In this document: positions 49,931 through 57,696 of the stretch, one piece after another | How the letters are laid out: every line of letters starts with the position of its first letter | Numbering within the stretch: position 1 is the first letter of the stretch | Source of the DNA: Lewinellaceae bacterium | GTDB lineage: Bacteria; Bacteroidota; Bacteroidia; Chitinophagales; Saprospiraceae | Length of the DNA stretch: 64,000 nucleotides | Assembly (NCBI GenBank): GCA_020636325.1 | Contig: JACJYC010000014.1 | Span: forward strand, 123,396 to 187,395 | Direction: 5' to 3' | Position numbers and translations under genes: made by a program | Notes under the pieces: generated by a model | The model's input: the letters and a program-made list of their open reading frames with translations, nothing else | Databases searched by the model: none | Told to the model about the DNA's origin: nothing

Positions 49931-51226
49931 ATGTTCAAGGAACTAGAGAAGAAAGAAAAAGCCATTTCCGTGATCGGCCTCGGCTATGTCGGCCTGCCGC
50001 TGGCATTGGCATTCGCCCGCAAATTCAAGGTGATCGGATTCGACATCAACGAACAGCGCGTAGCCATGATGCGCAACGGCGAAGACCCCAGCAAAGAACT
50101 TGAATCCGATGCATTTGAAGGTTGCGACATCACCTTCACCGCCAACCTGGAAGACCTCAAAAAAGCCCATTTCCACGTGGTTGCGGTCCCGACCCCGGTA
50201 GACGAACACAATGTTCCCGACCTTAAACCCGTTTTGAAAGCCTCGGAAAGCGTCGGCAAGGCGCTCAAAAAGGGCGACTACGTGGTGTATGAATCCACGG
50301 TCTATCCGGGCTGTACCGAAGAAGATTGCCAACCCATCCTGGAAAACCTGTCGGGCCTCCAACTCGGCAGCGGCTTCAAAATGGGCTATTCACCCGAACG
50401 GATCAACCCCGGCGACAAGGAGCATACCATCGAAAAGATCCTGAAGATCGTTTCCGGCAGCGACGCCGAAGCCCTTGAGGAGGTAGCCAAGGTATACGGC
50501 GCGGTCATCCATGCCGGCATTTACAAGGCCTCCTGCATCAAGGTGGCCGAAGCCGCCAAGGTGATCGAGAATACCCAGCGCGACCTCAACATCGCCTTCA
50601 TGAACGAACTGTCGATCATTTTCGACCGGCTGGGCATCGATACCAAGGAAGTGCTCGACGCAGCCGGCACCAAATGGAACTTCCTCCGGTTTACGCCCGG
50701 CCTGGTCGGGGGCCACTGCATCGGCGTCGACCCGTACTACCTGCTGCACAAGGCCAATGAGCTGGACTACAACGCCCAGGTCATCACCAGCGGGCGGCGC
50801 ATCAACGACGAAATGCCGGCCTATATCGCCAAGCGGCTGGTGCAGTTGCTGATCCAGAACGGCAAGAACCCGGGCGCTTCCAAGGTCCTCGTGATGGGCG
50901 TCACCTTCAAGGAGAATGTGGCCGACATCCGGAACTCCAAGGTGGTCGACCTGATCCGGGAGCTGATGCAGTTCTCGGTCAACGTCCACATCACCGACCC
51001 GTACGCTTCGCCCAACGAGGTGGCGCATGAATACAAATTATCCCTGGTCGACGCGGTTTCGAACGACTACGACGCCGTGCTGGTCGCCGTCGGCCACGAG
51101 CAATACAAAAAACTCGATTTCGCTTATTTCCGCACCATTACCAGCGGCGATAAGCCGATACTGATGGACATCAAAGCCATGTACGCCAAACCGGAAAACA
51201 ACGGCTGGGTGTACTGGCGATTGTAA
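49931..51226 (+). CDS. Nucleotide-sugar dehydrogenase (UDP-HexNAc 6-dehydrogenase, TviB/WbpO type)
   Basis: NAD-dependent four-electron dehydrogenase (431 aa) oxidising C6 of a UDP-HexNAc to the uronate. The NAD site is VIGLGYVGLPLALAFA (15-30). The catalytic cysteine is in GLVGGHCIGVDPYYLLHKA (about residue 260), and the C-terminal VLVMGVTFKENVADIRNS is typical of UDPGlcDH-like enzymes. Overall it is closest to TviB/WbpO (VIGFDINEQRVAMMRNGEDPS). In this locus it would provide UDP-GlcNAcA for WbpB/E/D-type enzymes. It follows the aminotransferase by 21 bp. Confidence 0.9.
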   Translation: MFKELEKKEKAISVIGLGYVGLPLALAFARKFKVIGFDINEQRVAMMRNGEDPSKELESDAFEGCDITFTANLEDLKKAHFHVVAVPTPVDEHNVPDLKPVLKASESVGKALKKGDYVVYESTVYPGCTEEDCQPILENLSGLQLGSGFKMGYSPERINPGDKEHTIEKILKIVSGSDAEALEEVAKVYGAVIHAGIYKASCIKVAEAAKVIENTQRDLNIAFMNELSIIFDRLGIDTKEVLDAAGTKWNFLRFTPGLVGGHCIGVDPYYLLHKANELDYNAQVITSGRRINDEMPAYIAKRLVQLLIQNGKNPGASKVLVMGVTFKENVADIRNSKVVDLIRELMQFSVNVHITDPYASPNEVAHEYKLSLVDAVSNDYDAVLVAVGHEQYKKLDFAYFRTITSGDKPILMDIKAMYAKPENNGWVYWRL

Positions 51227-51235
51227 AAACCGAAT

Positions 51236-51841
51236 ATGAAGTCTGCTGGACAAGAGAAAGTCAAGGAACAGATAGAGAACCATTTGGACGAGAGGGAGGC
51301 GCGGTGGTTTGCCGTTTATACCAGGTTCAGGCGGGAGAAGCAGGTGCTTCGCCGGCTGACGGATAAGGGTGTACACGCTTACCTGCCCCTGCAATCGTTT
51401 ACCCGCCGGTATACCCGCAAGGTCAAACAGGTAGATCTGCCGTTGATCAACGGGTACATTTTCACCAGGATCACGAAGAAGGATTACGTCCCCGTGCTGG
51501 AAACGCCGGACGTGGTCAATTTTGTCCGCTTTTCCCGCAACCTGATCTCCATCCCGGAAGCCGAGATCAACCTGATCCGGCGCATCCTGGGAGAAGGCAT
51601 CGATGTGGAGGTGAGCATGGAGGCCTTCCGCCTGGGCGACGAGGTCGAGGTGATCGCCGGCCAGCTCACGGGGTTGAAAGGGCGGCTGGTGCGCAAGGAA
51701 AACGAAAAGAACTTTCTCGTCGAGCTGGAAACCCTGGGCTGCGGCCTGTGCATGTATGTGGAGCCCGGATACCTCAACCGTTTGAAGGAAAACCCGGGGT
51801 GGAAACCGGAGGAAAAAGGCGTTGGGATCTGGGGGTTGTAG
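51236..51841 (+). CDS. UpxY-family NusG-like antiterminator
   Basis: A 201-residue NusG paralogue. The NGN domain begins ARWFAVYTRFRREKQVLRRL and continues through LPLINGYIFTRI; the C-terminal KOW motif is FRLGDEVEVIAGQLTGLKGRLV. In Bacteroides, UpxY proteins prevent early termination in the leader of their own capsule operon and are the first gene. Here the gene is third, just before a 585-bp repeat-filled gap, so it may be needed to read through the repeat and hairpin junctions that follow. Confidence 0.88.
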   Translation: MKSAGQEKVKEQIENHLDEREARWFAVYTRFRREKQVLRRLTDKGVHAYLPLQSFTRRYTRKVKQVDLPLINGYIFTRITKKDYVPVLETPDVVNFVRFSRNLISIPEAEINLIRRILGEGIDVEVSMEAFRLGDEVEVIAGQLTGLKGRLVRKENEKNFLVELETLGCGLCMYVEPGYLNRLKENPGWKPEEKGVGIWGL

Positions 51842-52426
51842 GATTGATTCGAATCAACAAATCAACCTCCGGCGGCCGAAGCTCTAAATGAGCGAAGGCG
51901 GCAGATCAACAGATCCTCAACTACTCGTATTTATAAAAAAGCGTACCAACGCTGAGAGGTTTATCAAGTCCGATCGCATTTAATTTCGTGAAAAGTCCCT
52001 GCGACCTTTCAACGGCGAAGCCTTGTGTTTTTAATTGATCCGCCACGCCGCGGCGTGTTCGATTGATTCGATTGTTCGATTCTTCGATTGTTCGATTGTT
52101 CGATTGTTCGATTGTTCGATTGATCCGATTGTTCGATTGATTCGATTGATTCGATTGATCGATTTTGGGCGTCCGTCGGTTGGTCAGTTTAATCGATTCA
52201 TTCGACTTAATCGGTTCAATTGTTCAATTTTTCGATTCTTCGATTCTTCGATTTTTCGATTCTTCGATTGATCCGATTGATTCGATTGATTCGATTGATT
52301 CGATTGATTCGATTGTTCGATTCTTCGATTTTTCAATTCTTCGATTGATTCGATTGATTCCGCCGCCCGCCGTAGCGTCAGCGAAGGTGGGGATTATTCG
52401 ATTTTTCAAATCCTCAACAAACTCCC
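51842..52426. repeat. 585-bp gap with degenerate TTCGATTGA-type tandem repeat
   Basis: No credible gene. From about 52060 to 52360 the sequence is built of short TTCGATTG, TTCGATTC and GATTGATTCG units (unit about 9-10 bp, irregular). At the left edge, AATCAACAAATCAAC carries the motif in the opposite orientation, and two related GC-rich pieces ending AGCGAAGG occur near 51,890 and 52,380. It may be a decayed cassette of the type seen at 57046, 60085 and 62754, but without an internal gene. Reading frames here encode only low-complexity peptides. Confidence 0.7.
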
Positions 52427-52993
52427 ATGCCCTACATTCATCCTACAGCGATCGTTGACGAAGGCGCCCGGATCGGCGAAGACAGCAAAATCTGGCATTT
52501 CTGCCATGTCATGGGCGGAGCCGTCATCGGCCGGGGTTGTTCCATCGGCCAGAATGCGTTTGTGGCCGGCGGGGTTGTCCTGGGCGACAATGTCAAGGTG
52601 CAGAACAACGTCTCCATTTACGAGGGCGTGACCTGCGAAGACGATGTTTTCCTGGGCCCGTCCATGGTGTTCACCAACGTCATCAACCCGCGCAGCGCCG
52701 TCAACCGGAAATCGGAATACCTGGCTACCCGCGTAGGCCGCGGCGCAACCATCGGCGCCAACGCCACCATCGTCTGCGGGCACGATATCGGCGCGTTTGC
52801 CTTTATCGGGGCGGGCGCGGTGGTCACGAAGACCGTACCGGCCTACGCGCTGGTGGTCGGCAACCCGGCTCGCCGCATCGGCTGGATGAGCGAACACGGG
52901 GCGCGCCTGCACTTCAACGACCAGGGGGAAGCGATCTGCCCGGGCAGCGGCGAGCGGTATGTGCTGGAAAGCGGGGAGGTGCGGAAGGCTTAG
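52427..52993 (+). CDS. Hexapeptide-repeat N-acetyltransferase (WbpD-like)
   Basis: A 188-residue left-handed beta-helix acyltransferase: PTAIVDEGARIGEDSKIWHF, CHVMGGAVIGRGCSIGQNAF and VGRGATIGANATIVCGHDIG show the isoleucine-patch hexads. The catalytic His lies in CGHDIG or IWHF as in WbpD. It would acetylate the 3-amino group of UDP-3-amino-GlcNAcA. Overlapping frames on both strands are shadows of its GC-rich repeat structure. It follows the repeat-filled gap and is 154 bp before the oxidoreductase gene. Confidence 0.9.
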   Translation: MPYIHPTAIVDEGARIGEDSKIWHFCHVMGGAVIGRGCSIGQNAFVAGGVVLGDNVKVQNNVSIYEGVTCEDDVFLGPSMVFTNVINPRSAVNRKSEYLATRVGRGATIGANATIVCGHDIGAFAFIGAGAVVTKTVPAYALVVGNPARRIGWMSEHGARLHFNDQGEAICPGSGERYVLESGEVRKA

Positions 52994-53147
52994 GCGGCAA
53001 CTTCCCGTTGCCCCCTAAGTTAAAAACCCCAAGGCATCGATCGACCTTATCGGCAGGAAAAATAATTCAGGCCGTAACCCGAAGTTACCGCCTGAAGCCG
53101 CGCAACCAAAAACCAGATTTCACGTACAAAATAAAAACCACAAAACC

Positions 53148-54146
53148 TTGAAAACCTTCTCCCTCATCGGAGCGGCCGGTTACGTAGCGCCGCGGCATAT
53201 GCGGGCCATCAAAGACACCGGCAATACCCTCGTAGCGGCATTCGACAACAACGACTCGGTCGGGGTCATCGATTCTTATTTTCCGGAGGCCGATTTCTTC
53301 GTCGAATTCGAACGCTTCGACCGCCACCTGGAAAAGCTCAAACGCTCCGGGACCCGCATGGACTATGTCAGCATCTGCTCGCCGAATTACCTGCACGACG
53401 CCCATATCCGGTTCGGGCTGCGGCACGGCGCCGACGTCATCTGCGAGAAACCCCTCGTGCTCAATCCCTGGAACATCGAAGCCCTGCGCGATATCGAGGA
53501 AGAGACCGGCCGGAAGATCTATACCATCCTCCAACTCCGGCTTCACCCCGCCATCATCGCCCTGAAAAACGAGATCGACAACGGTCCGAAAGGCAAGCTG
53601 CACGATATCGAACTGACCTATATCACGTCCCGCGGAAAGTGGTATTACACCAGCTGGAAAGGCGCCCTCGACAAATCGGGCGGCATCGCCACCAATATCG
53701 GCGTCCACTTTTTTGACATGCTGCAGTGGATCTTCGGACCGGTGCGGGAAAATACCGTCCATGTCGGCACGCACGACCGCGCCGCCGGTTTCCTGCAACT
53801 CGAAAAGGCCAACGTCCGCTGGTTCCTCAGCATCAATGCCGATACGCTGCCCGAGGAAGTCCGCGCCAAAGGCGGCAAAACCTACCGCTCGCTGCAAATG
53901 GACGGCCGGGAGATCGAATTCAGCGAAGGATTCACCGATCTGCATACCCTGAGCTACGCCCAGATCCAGGAAGGCCGCGGTTTCGGGCTCGACGCGGCAG
54001 CCCCCAGCGTGGAGATCGTCCACGAGATCCGGGGCGCCCGGCCCATCGGCCTCGACGGCAACCACCACCGGCTCGCCGCCCTGCCCCTGGCGCCGCACCC
54101 GTTCGAATCTTCGAATATTTCACGATATAAAAACAACGCGACTTGA
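53148..54146 (+). CDS. Gfo/Idh/MocA-family oxidoreductase (WbpB-like)
   Basis: NAD-dependent sugar oxidoreductase (332 aa). The dinucleotide site is TFSLIGAAGYVAPRHMRAI, and ICEKPLVLNPWN is the EKP motif of the family. GIATNIGVHFFDMLQWIFG lies in the substrate domain. WbpB-type enzymes oxidise C3 of UDP-GlcNAcA before transamination by WbpE. The start is TTG at 53148; no ATG is positioned before the Rossmann motif. Its TGA overlaps the TTG start of the epimerase gene (TTGA). Confidence 0.88.
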   Translation: MKTFSLIGAAGYVAPRHMRAIKDTGNTLVAAFDNNDSVGVIDSYFPEADFFVEFERFDRHLEKLKRSGTRMDYVSICSPNYLHDAHIRFGLRHGADVICEKPLVLNPWNIEALRDIEEETGRKIYTILQLRLHPAIIALKNEIDNGPKGKLHDIELTYITSRGKWYYTSWKGALDKSGGIATNIGVHFFDMLQWIFGPVRENTVHVGTHDRAAGFLQLEKANVRWFLSINADTLPEEVRAKGGKTYRSLQMDGREIEFSEGFTDLHTLSYAQIQEGRGFGLDAAAPSVEIVHEIRGARPIGLDGNHHRLAALPLAPHPFESSNISRYKNNAT

Positions 54147-55189
54147 AAATCCTAGTCACCGGTACCGCCGGATTCATCGGTTATCACCTGGCCAACCGGC
54201 TGATCGCCCGCGGCGATGAAGTGCTCGGCCTGGACTGCATCAACGATTACTACGACCCGCAGCTGAAATTCGACCGCCTGGCCACCGCCGGCATCCGCCG
54301 CGAAGACATCGCCGAGGGCCGGATCATCACCAGCCGGACGCACCCCAATTACCGGTTTGTCCGCATGCGCCTGGAAGACAAGGACAGCATCGCCCGGTTG
54401 TTCGCCGAAGAGCAATTCGACGCCGTTTGCAACCTGGCCGCCCAGGCCGGCGTCCGTTACAGCCTCATCAATCCCGGCGCCTATATCGAGAGCAATATCG
54501 CAGGCTTCCTCAATATCCTGGAAGGTTGCCGCCACAACGGCGTCAAACACCTGGCCTACGCCTCCAGTTCAAGCGTATACGGCCTCAACGAAAACATGCC
54601 GTTCTCCACCTCCGATAACGTCGACCACCCCATATCCCTGTACGCCGCCAGCAAGAAGAGCAACGAATTGATGGCCCATACCTACAGCCACCTCTTCGGC
54701 GTGCCCACCACGGGCCTCCGCTTCTTCACCGTCTACGGCCCCTGGGGGCGGCCCGACATGGCCCTGTTCCTGTTCACCAAAGCCATCCTCGCCGGCGAGC
54801 CCATCAAGGTGTTCAACTACGGCAATATGGTGCGCGACTTCACCTACGTCGCCGATATCGTGGAAGGCGTCATCCGGGTCATCGACCACCCGCCCGCCGG
54901 CAACCCCGGCTGGAACGGCGCCGACCCCGACCCGTCGTCCTCCCGGGCCCCCTACAAGATCTACAACATCGGCAACAACAACCCGGTGAAACTGATGGAC
55001 TTCATCGCCGCCATCGAAAAACGCCTGGGCAAAGAAGCCGTCAAGGAAATGCTGCCCATGCAACCCGGCGACGTTCCGGCTACCTCCGCCGACGTTGCCG
55101 ACCTCGTCCGCGACCTGGATTACAAACCGGAAACGGGCGTCAAGGAGGGGATTGACGGGTTTTTGGATTGGTATCTTGGGTATTTTTGA
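54143..55189 (+). CDS. NAD-dependent epimerase (UDP-glucuronate 4-epimerase type)
   Basis: Extended short-chain dehydrogenase (348 aa): MKILVTGTAGFIGYHLANRL (start TTG), GLDCINDYYDPQLKFDRL, which is typical of UDP-GlcA 4-epimerases, NLAAQAGVRYSLINP, the Ser-Tyr-Lys triad with YASSSSVYG and ISLYAASKKSNELMAHTYSH. GPWGRPDMALFLFTKAIL completes the match. Product: UDP-galacturonate or the 4-epimer of a related uronate. Its stop TGA lies at the first unit of an 8-bp tandem repeat. Confidence 0.9.
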   Translation: MKILVTGTAGFIGYHLANRLIARGDEVLGLDCINDYYDPQLKFDRLATAGIRREDIAEGRIITSRTHPNYRFVRMRLEDKDSIARLFAEEQFDAVCNLAAQAGVRYSLINPGAYIESNIAGFLNILEGCRHNGVKHLAYASSSSVYGLNENMPFSTSDNVDHPISLYAASKKSNELMAHTYSHLFGVPTTGLRFFTVYGPWGRPDMALFLFTKAILAGEPIKVFNYGNMVRDFTYVADIVEGVIRVIDHPPAGNPGWNGADPDPSSSRAPYKIYNIGNNNPVKLMDFIAAIEKRLGKEAVKEMLPMQPGDVPATSADVADLVRDLDYKPETGVKEGIDGFLDWYLGYF

Positions 55190-55307
55190 GGAACTGAGGA
55201 ACTGAGGAATTGAGGAACTGAGGAATTGAGGAACTGAGGAACTGAGGAACTGAGGAATTGAGGAATTGAGGAATTGAGGAACTGAGGAATTGAGGAATTG
55301 AGGAATT
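55188..55307. repeat. 8-bp tandem repeat (GAGGAAYT)15
   Basis: Fifteen exact-length units of GAGGAACT or GAGGAATT. The array starts in the stop codon of the epimerase gene and ends in the TTG start codon of the CpsB-like gene. A unit of 8 bp is not a multiple of three, so slippage changes both spacing and any frame through it. The second array of the same unit is at 56061-56188. Confidence 0.95.
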
Positions 55308-56043
55308 GAGTATTCGTTTATTTCAGAAAAAAGCAAACCTGCCGCAGTCTTTCGGTTTTCTGAAGACCGACCTGCATTCCCATATCCTGCCGGGTATCGA
55401 CGACGGGGCGAAAGACGTGGAAGAAAGCCTGGAACTGGTCCGGGGATTGCATGCGCTGGGGTACGACCGGTTGATCGCTACGCCGCATATTCTGATGGAA
55501 TTGCACCCCAACAGCGCGGCGACCGTCCTGCCGGCGCTGGAGCAACTCCGGTCGGCCGTCCGGGAAGCGGGGTTGGACGTCCGCATCGACGCGGCGGCCG
55601 AATACATGATGGACGACGGCTTCGAACCCGTCCTGGAAGCCGGCAACCTGCTGACCCTGCCCGGCAACCGCGTGCTGGTGGAAATGGGCTTCATCAACCC
55701 GCCGCCCAGGCTGCACGACTACCTGTTCCGCCTCCAGACCAAAGGCTACAAGCCCCTGCTGGCGCATCCCGAACGCTACCTGTTCCTGAAAGACCGCTTC
55801 GGCGAATACCAGCGCCTTCGCGAGATCGGCTGCGAATTTCAGCTGAATCTGCTTTCTTTGCACGGATATTACGGCAAACCGGTGCGCGATACCGCCCAGA
55901 AATTGCTCAAACACAACCTGATCGACTTCCTCGGTACCGACCTGCACCACGCCAGGCACCTGGACAACCTGCAAAACCTGTTAACCGATTCTGCCGCCAT
56001 GAGCCTGCTCCAACGGCACACTTTTAAAAACACCCAGCTGTGA
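55306..56043 (+). CDS. CpsB/YwqE-type PHP tyrosine-protein phosphatase
   Basis: A 245-residue PHP-fold phosphatase: metal ligands in TDLHSHILPGIDDGA, ATPHILMELHPN, DAAAEYMMDDGF, LLAHPERY and GTDLHHARHL. CpsB-type enzymes dephosphorylate the tyrosine-rich tail of the capsule autokinase, here the Wzc homologue 1.6 kb downstream. The only start that keeps the metal site is TTG at 55306, formed by the last two bases of the tandem repeat plus G. No better ATG exists before residue 60. It overlaps the GTG of the frame extending upstream of wza. Confidence 0.85.
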   Translation: MSIRLFQKKANLPQSFGFLKTDLHSHILPGIDDGAKDVEESLELVRGLHALGYDRLIATPHILMELHPNSAATVLPALEQLRSAVREAGLDVRIDAAAEYMMDDGFEPVLEAGNLLTLPGNRVLVEMGFINPPPRLHDYLFRLQTKGYKPLLAHPERYLFLKDRFGEYQRLREIGCEFQLNLLSLHGYYGKPVRDTAQKLLKHNLIDFLGTDLHHARHLDNLQNLLTDSAAMSLLQRHTFKNTQL

Positions 56044-56060
56044 GGAGATTATTTTTGTTT

Positions 56061-56188
56061 GAGGAATTGAGGAATCGAGGAATTGAGGAATTGAGGAATC
56101 GAAGAATTGAGGAATTGAGGAATCGAAGAATTGAGGAATCGAGGAATCGGGGAACCGAGGAATCGGGGAATCGGGGAACCGGGGAATC
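56061..56188. repeat. 8-bp tandem repeat (GAGGAAYY)16 before wza
   Basis: Sixteen units of GAGGAATT, GAGGAATC, GAAGAATT and GGGGAATC/GGGGAACC, becoming more G-rich rightwards. It has the same unit as 55188-55307, so the two arrays bracket the CpsB-like gene as direct repeats. It ends 28 bp before the wza ATG. Confidence 0.92.
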
Positions 56189-56216
56189 GGTGCCGAACAT
56201 TTTTCGACGAGTGGCG

Positions 56217-56969
56217 ATGCGCCGGTACGTGTGGATTGCGCTCATGGCCGGCCTGAGCTCCTGCGTATCCCATGACGACCTCATGAACCTCAACCAGGGG
56301 CCCGCCTTCCCGACCGCTCCGGTGGATATCCCCCGGCTCGAACCCCTGAAGATCCAGAAGGGCGACCTGCTGTACATCCAGGTTTTTTCGCCCGGTGAAG
56401 GCGCCGCCGCCCCGTTCAACCTGCTCGGGCCGGAAGGGACGGCCTCCGATGAGGCTTCCACCTTCAAGGTCGACGAAAACGGCATCGTCGAATTGCCGGG
56501 ACTGGGGCCGCAACCCCTCGCCGGGCTGACCCTGGCCGAAGCCCGCGACACCATCAAAAACGACCTCAACACCTACCTCAACGACCCCATTGTCCATATC
56601 CGCTTCCTCGATCTCCGGTTTTCGGTGCTCGGCGAAGTGCGCAGCCCCGGCACCATCACGCTGCCCGAAGAGCGGATCACCATCTTCCAGGCCCTCGGCT
56701 TTGCCGGCGACCTGACCAACTACGGCGACCGCACCAACATCCTCGTCGTTCGCGAACGCGACGGCAAACGCGCCTTCGGCAACGTCAATATCCAGGACCG
56801 CAATGTCTTTCAATCGCCATACTTTTATCTCGAACCCAACGACCTGGTTTACGTCTACCCCACCAAAGCCAAAGTCGCCACCGTCAGCGATCAGGCGAAC
56901 AAGGTGCTGCCCTGGGTTTCTGCCGGTGCGGTGCTGTTGAATTTGGTGATTATATTGTCCCGGAGGTAG
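56217..56969 (+). CDS. Wza-type outer-membrane polysaccharide export lipoprotein
   Basis: A 250-residue lipoprotein: MRRYVWIALMAGLSSC with lipobox LSSC, then the Poly_export domain (RLEPLKIQKGDLLYIQVFSP, VDENGIVELPGLG) and an SLBB domain (FSVLGEVRSPGTITLPEERI). The C-terminal WVSAGAVLLNLVIILSRR is a single helix that would form the outer-membrane pore in the Wza octamer. The ATG at 56217 was chosen because it gives the lipoprotein signal; a frame from 56040 would translate the tandem repeat as an EELRNRRI-type peptide. Confidence 0.88.
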   Translation: MRRYVWIALMAGLSSCVSHDDLMNLNQGPAFPTAPVDIPRLEPLKIQKGDLLYIQVFSPGEGAAAPFNLLGPEGTASDEASTFKVDENGIVELPGLGPQPLAGLTLAEARDTIKNDLNTYLNDPIVHIRFLDLRFSVLGEVRSPGTITLPEERITIFQALGFAGDLTNYGDRTNILVVRERDGKRAFGNVNIQDRNVFQSPYFYLEPNDLVYVYPTKAKVATVSDQANKVLPWVSAGAVLLNLVIILSRR

Positions 56970-56983
56970 GTTGGGTTTTTGTT

Positions 56984-57021
56984 TATTTTTGTTTATTTTT
57001 GTTTATTTTTGTTTATTTTTG
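56984..57021 (+). promoter_or_regulatory. 10-bp tandem repeat containing four overlapping -7 boxes
   Basis: The unit GTTTATTTTT recurs four times (56981-57020). Each unit-plus-next-G contains TATTTTTG, an exact TAnnTTTG, at 56984, 56994, 57004 and 57014. TTTG, the -33 consensus, therefore recurs with the same period; the TTTG at 56978-56981 is 22 bp before the box at 57004, within the normal spacing. It would drive the four-helix-bundle gene and possibly wzc. It is also part of the left stem of the cassette. Confidence 0.55.
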
Positions 57022-57045
57022 TCGTTGTTTATTTTGGTTTGTTGT

Positions 57046-57580
57046 TGTTTATTGTTGTTAGGTTATGGCGACTTTTAAGACATTCAGGGACATAGAAGCG
57101 TGGCAATTGAGCCGGGAATTGGCCGGCAAAATATGGGATTTGTCGCATCAGGGAACCTTTGCCAAAGATTTTGAACTCAGGGATCACATCAATAAAACGG
57201 CCGGCTCCATTATGGACAATATTGCGGAAGGATTCGGCCGGGGAGGGAACCGGGAATTCATCCAATTCCTCTGTATATCCAGGGGTTCTGCATTTGAACT
57301 GCAAAGCCAGCTTTGCCGCGCCTTTGACCGGAAGCATATTCCTTCAGCAGAATTTGATGCAGTTATCCTGCAAGCTGAAAAACTAAGCCAAAAAATACAC
57401 AACCTCCTGACCTATTTGCTTAAATCTGCGGTTAAAGGCCATAAATTCAAGGAGCCCGCAAAACCTTATTCTTCCCCGGATGACGAAACGCCCGAACACT
57501 TCGAAGAACTACTTGAAACCTATCTGGCCCAAATCCGCTCCTCCTGAAAATTACCCCGACGAGCCTAACAACCATAAACA
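57046..57580. mobile_element. IVS-like cassette 1: inverted repeats enclosing a four-helix-bundle gene
   Basis: The left arm TGTTTATTGTTGTTAGG (57046-57062) and right arm CCTAACAACCATAAACA (57564-57580) are complementary with one mismatch over 17 bp. Complementarity continues outwards imperfectly: GTTTAT/TTGTTG-rich sequence back to about 56971 on the left, ATAAAC/CAACAA-rich sequence to about 57676 on the right. The transcript could fold into a long stem with the gene in the loop, as do 23S rRNA intervening sequences carrying the same kind of gene. It lies between wza and wzc. Confidence 0.6.
57065..57547 (+). CDS. Four-helix-bundle protein (S23/IVS type)
   Basis: A 160-residue protein of the 23S-rRNA intervening-sequence family: FRDIEAWQLSRELAGKIWDL, DFELRDHINKTAGSIMDNIAEGFGRGGNREFIQFLCISRGSA and a fourth helix, HNLLTYLLKS. 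The related fold is used by Avd of diversity-generating retroelements, but no reverse transcriptase is nearby. The biochemical role of free-standing members is unknown. The ATG comes 2 bp after the left inverted repeat. The C-terminal 35 residues (EPAKPYSSPDDETPEHFEE) are an acidic tail. Confidence 0.88.
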   Translation: MATFKTFRDIEAWQLSRELAGKIWDLSHQGTFAKDFELRDHINKTAGSIMDNIAEGFGRGGNREFIQFLCISRGSAFELQSQLCRAFDRKHIPSAEFDAVILQAEKLSQKIHNLLTYLLKSAVKGHKFKEPAKPYSSPDDETPEHFEELLETYLAQIRSS

Positions 57581-57696
57581 AACAACCATAAACAACAACA
57601 AACAACCATAATCAACCCACATAAACAACCATAAACCACAACAAACAACCATAAACAACAACAAACCACAATAACCGGCCCTCCCGGTACACCAAC

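Noticed and set aside
52035..52271. Possible gene encoding SIVRFFDCSIVRLFDCS-like peptide
   Set aside because: Translation of the TTCGATTG-type tandem repeat; all frames give low-complexity peptides.
56040..56216. N-terminal extension of wza through the 8-bp repeat
   Set aside because: It would put an EELRNRRI-type charged tail before the lipoprotein signal and prevent export. ATG at 56217 gives a standard lipobox.
57065..57547. Diversity-generating retroelement (Avd-like four-helix protein)
   Set aside because: No reverse transcriptase, template/variable repeat pair or C-type lectin target was found near it.
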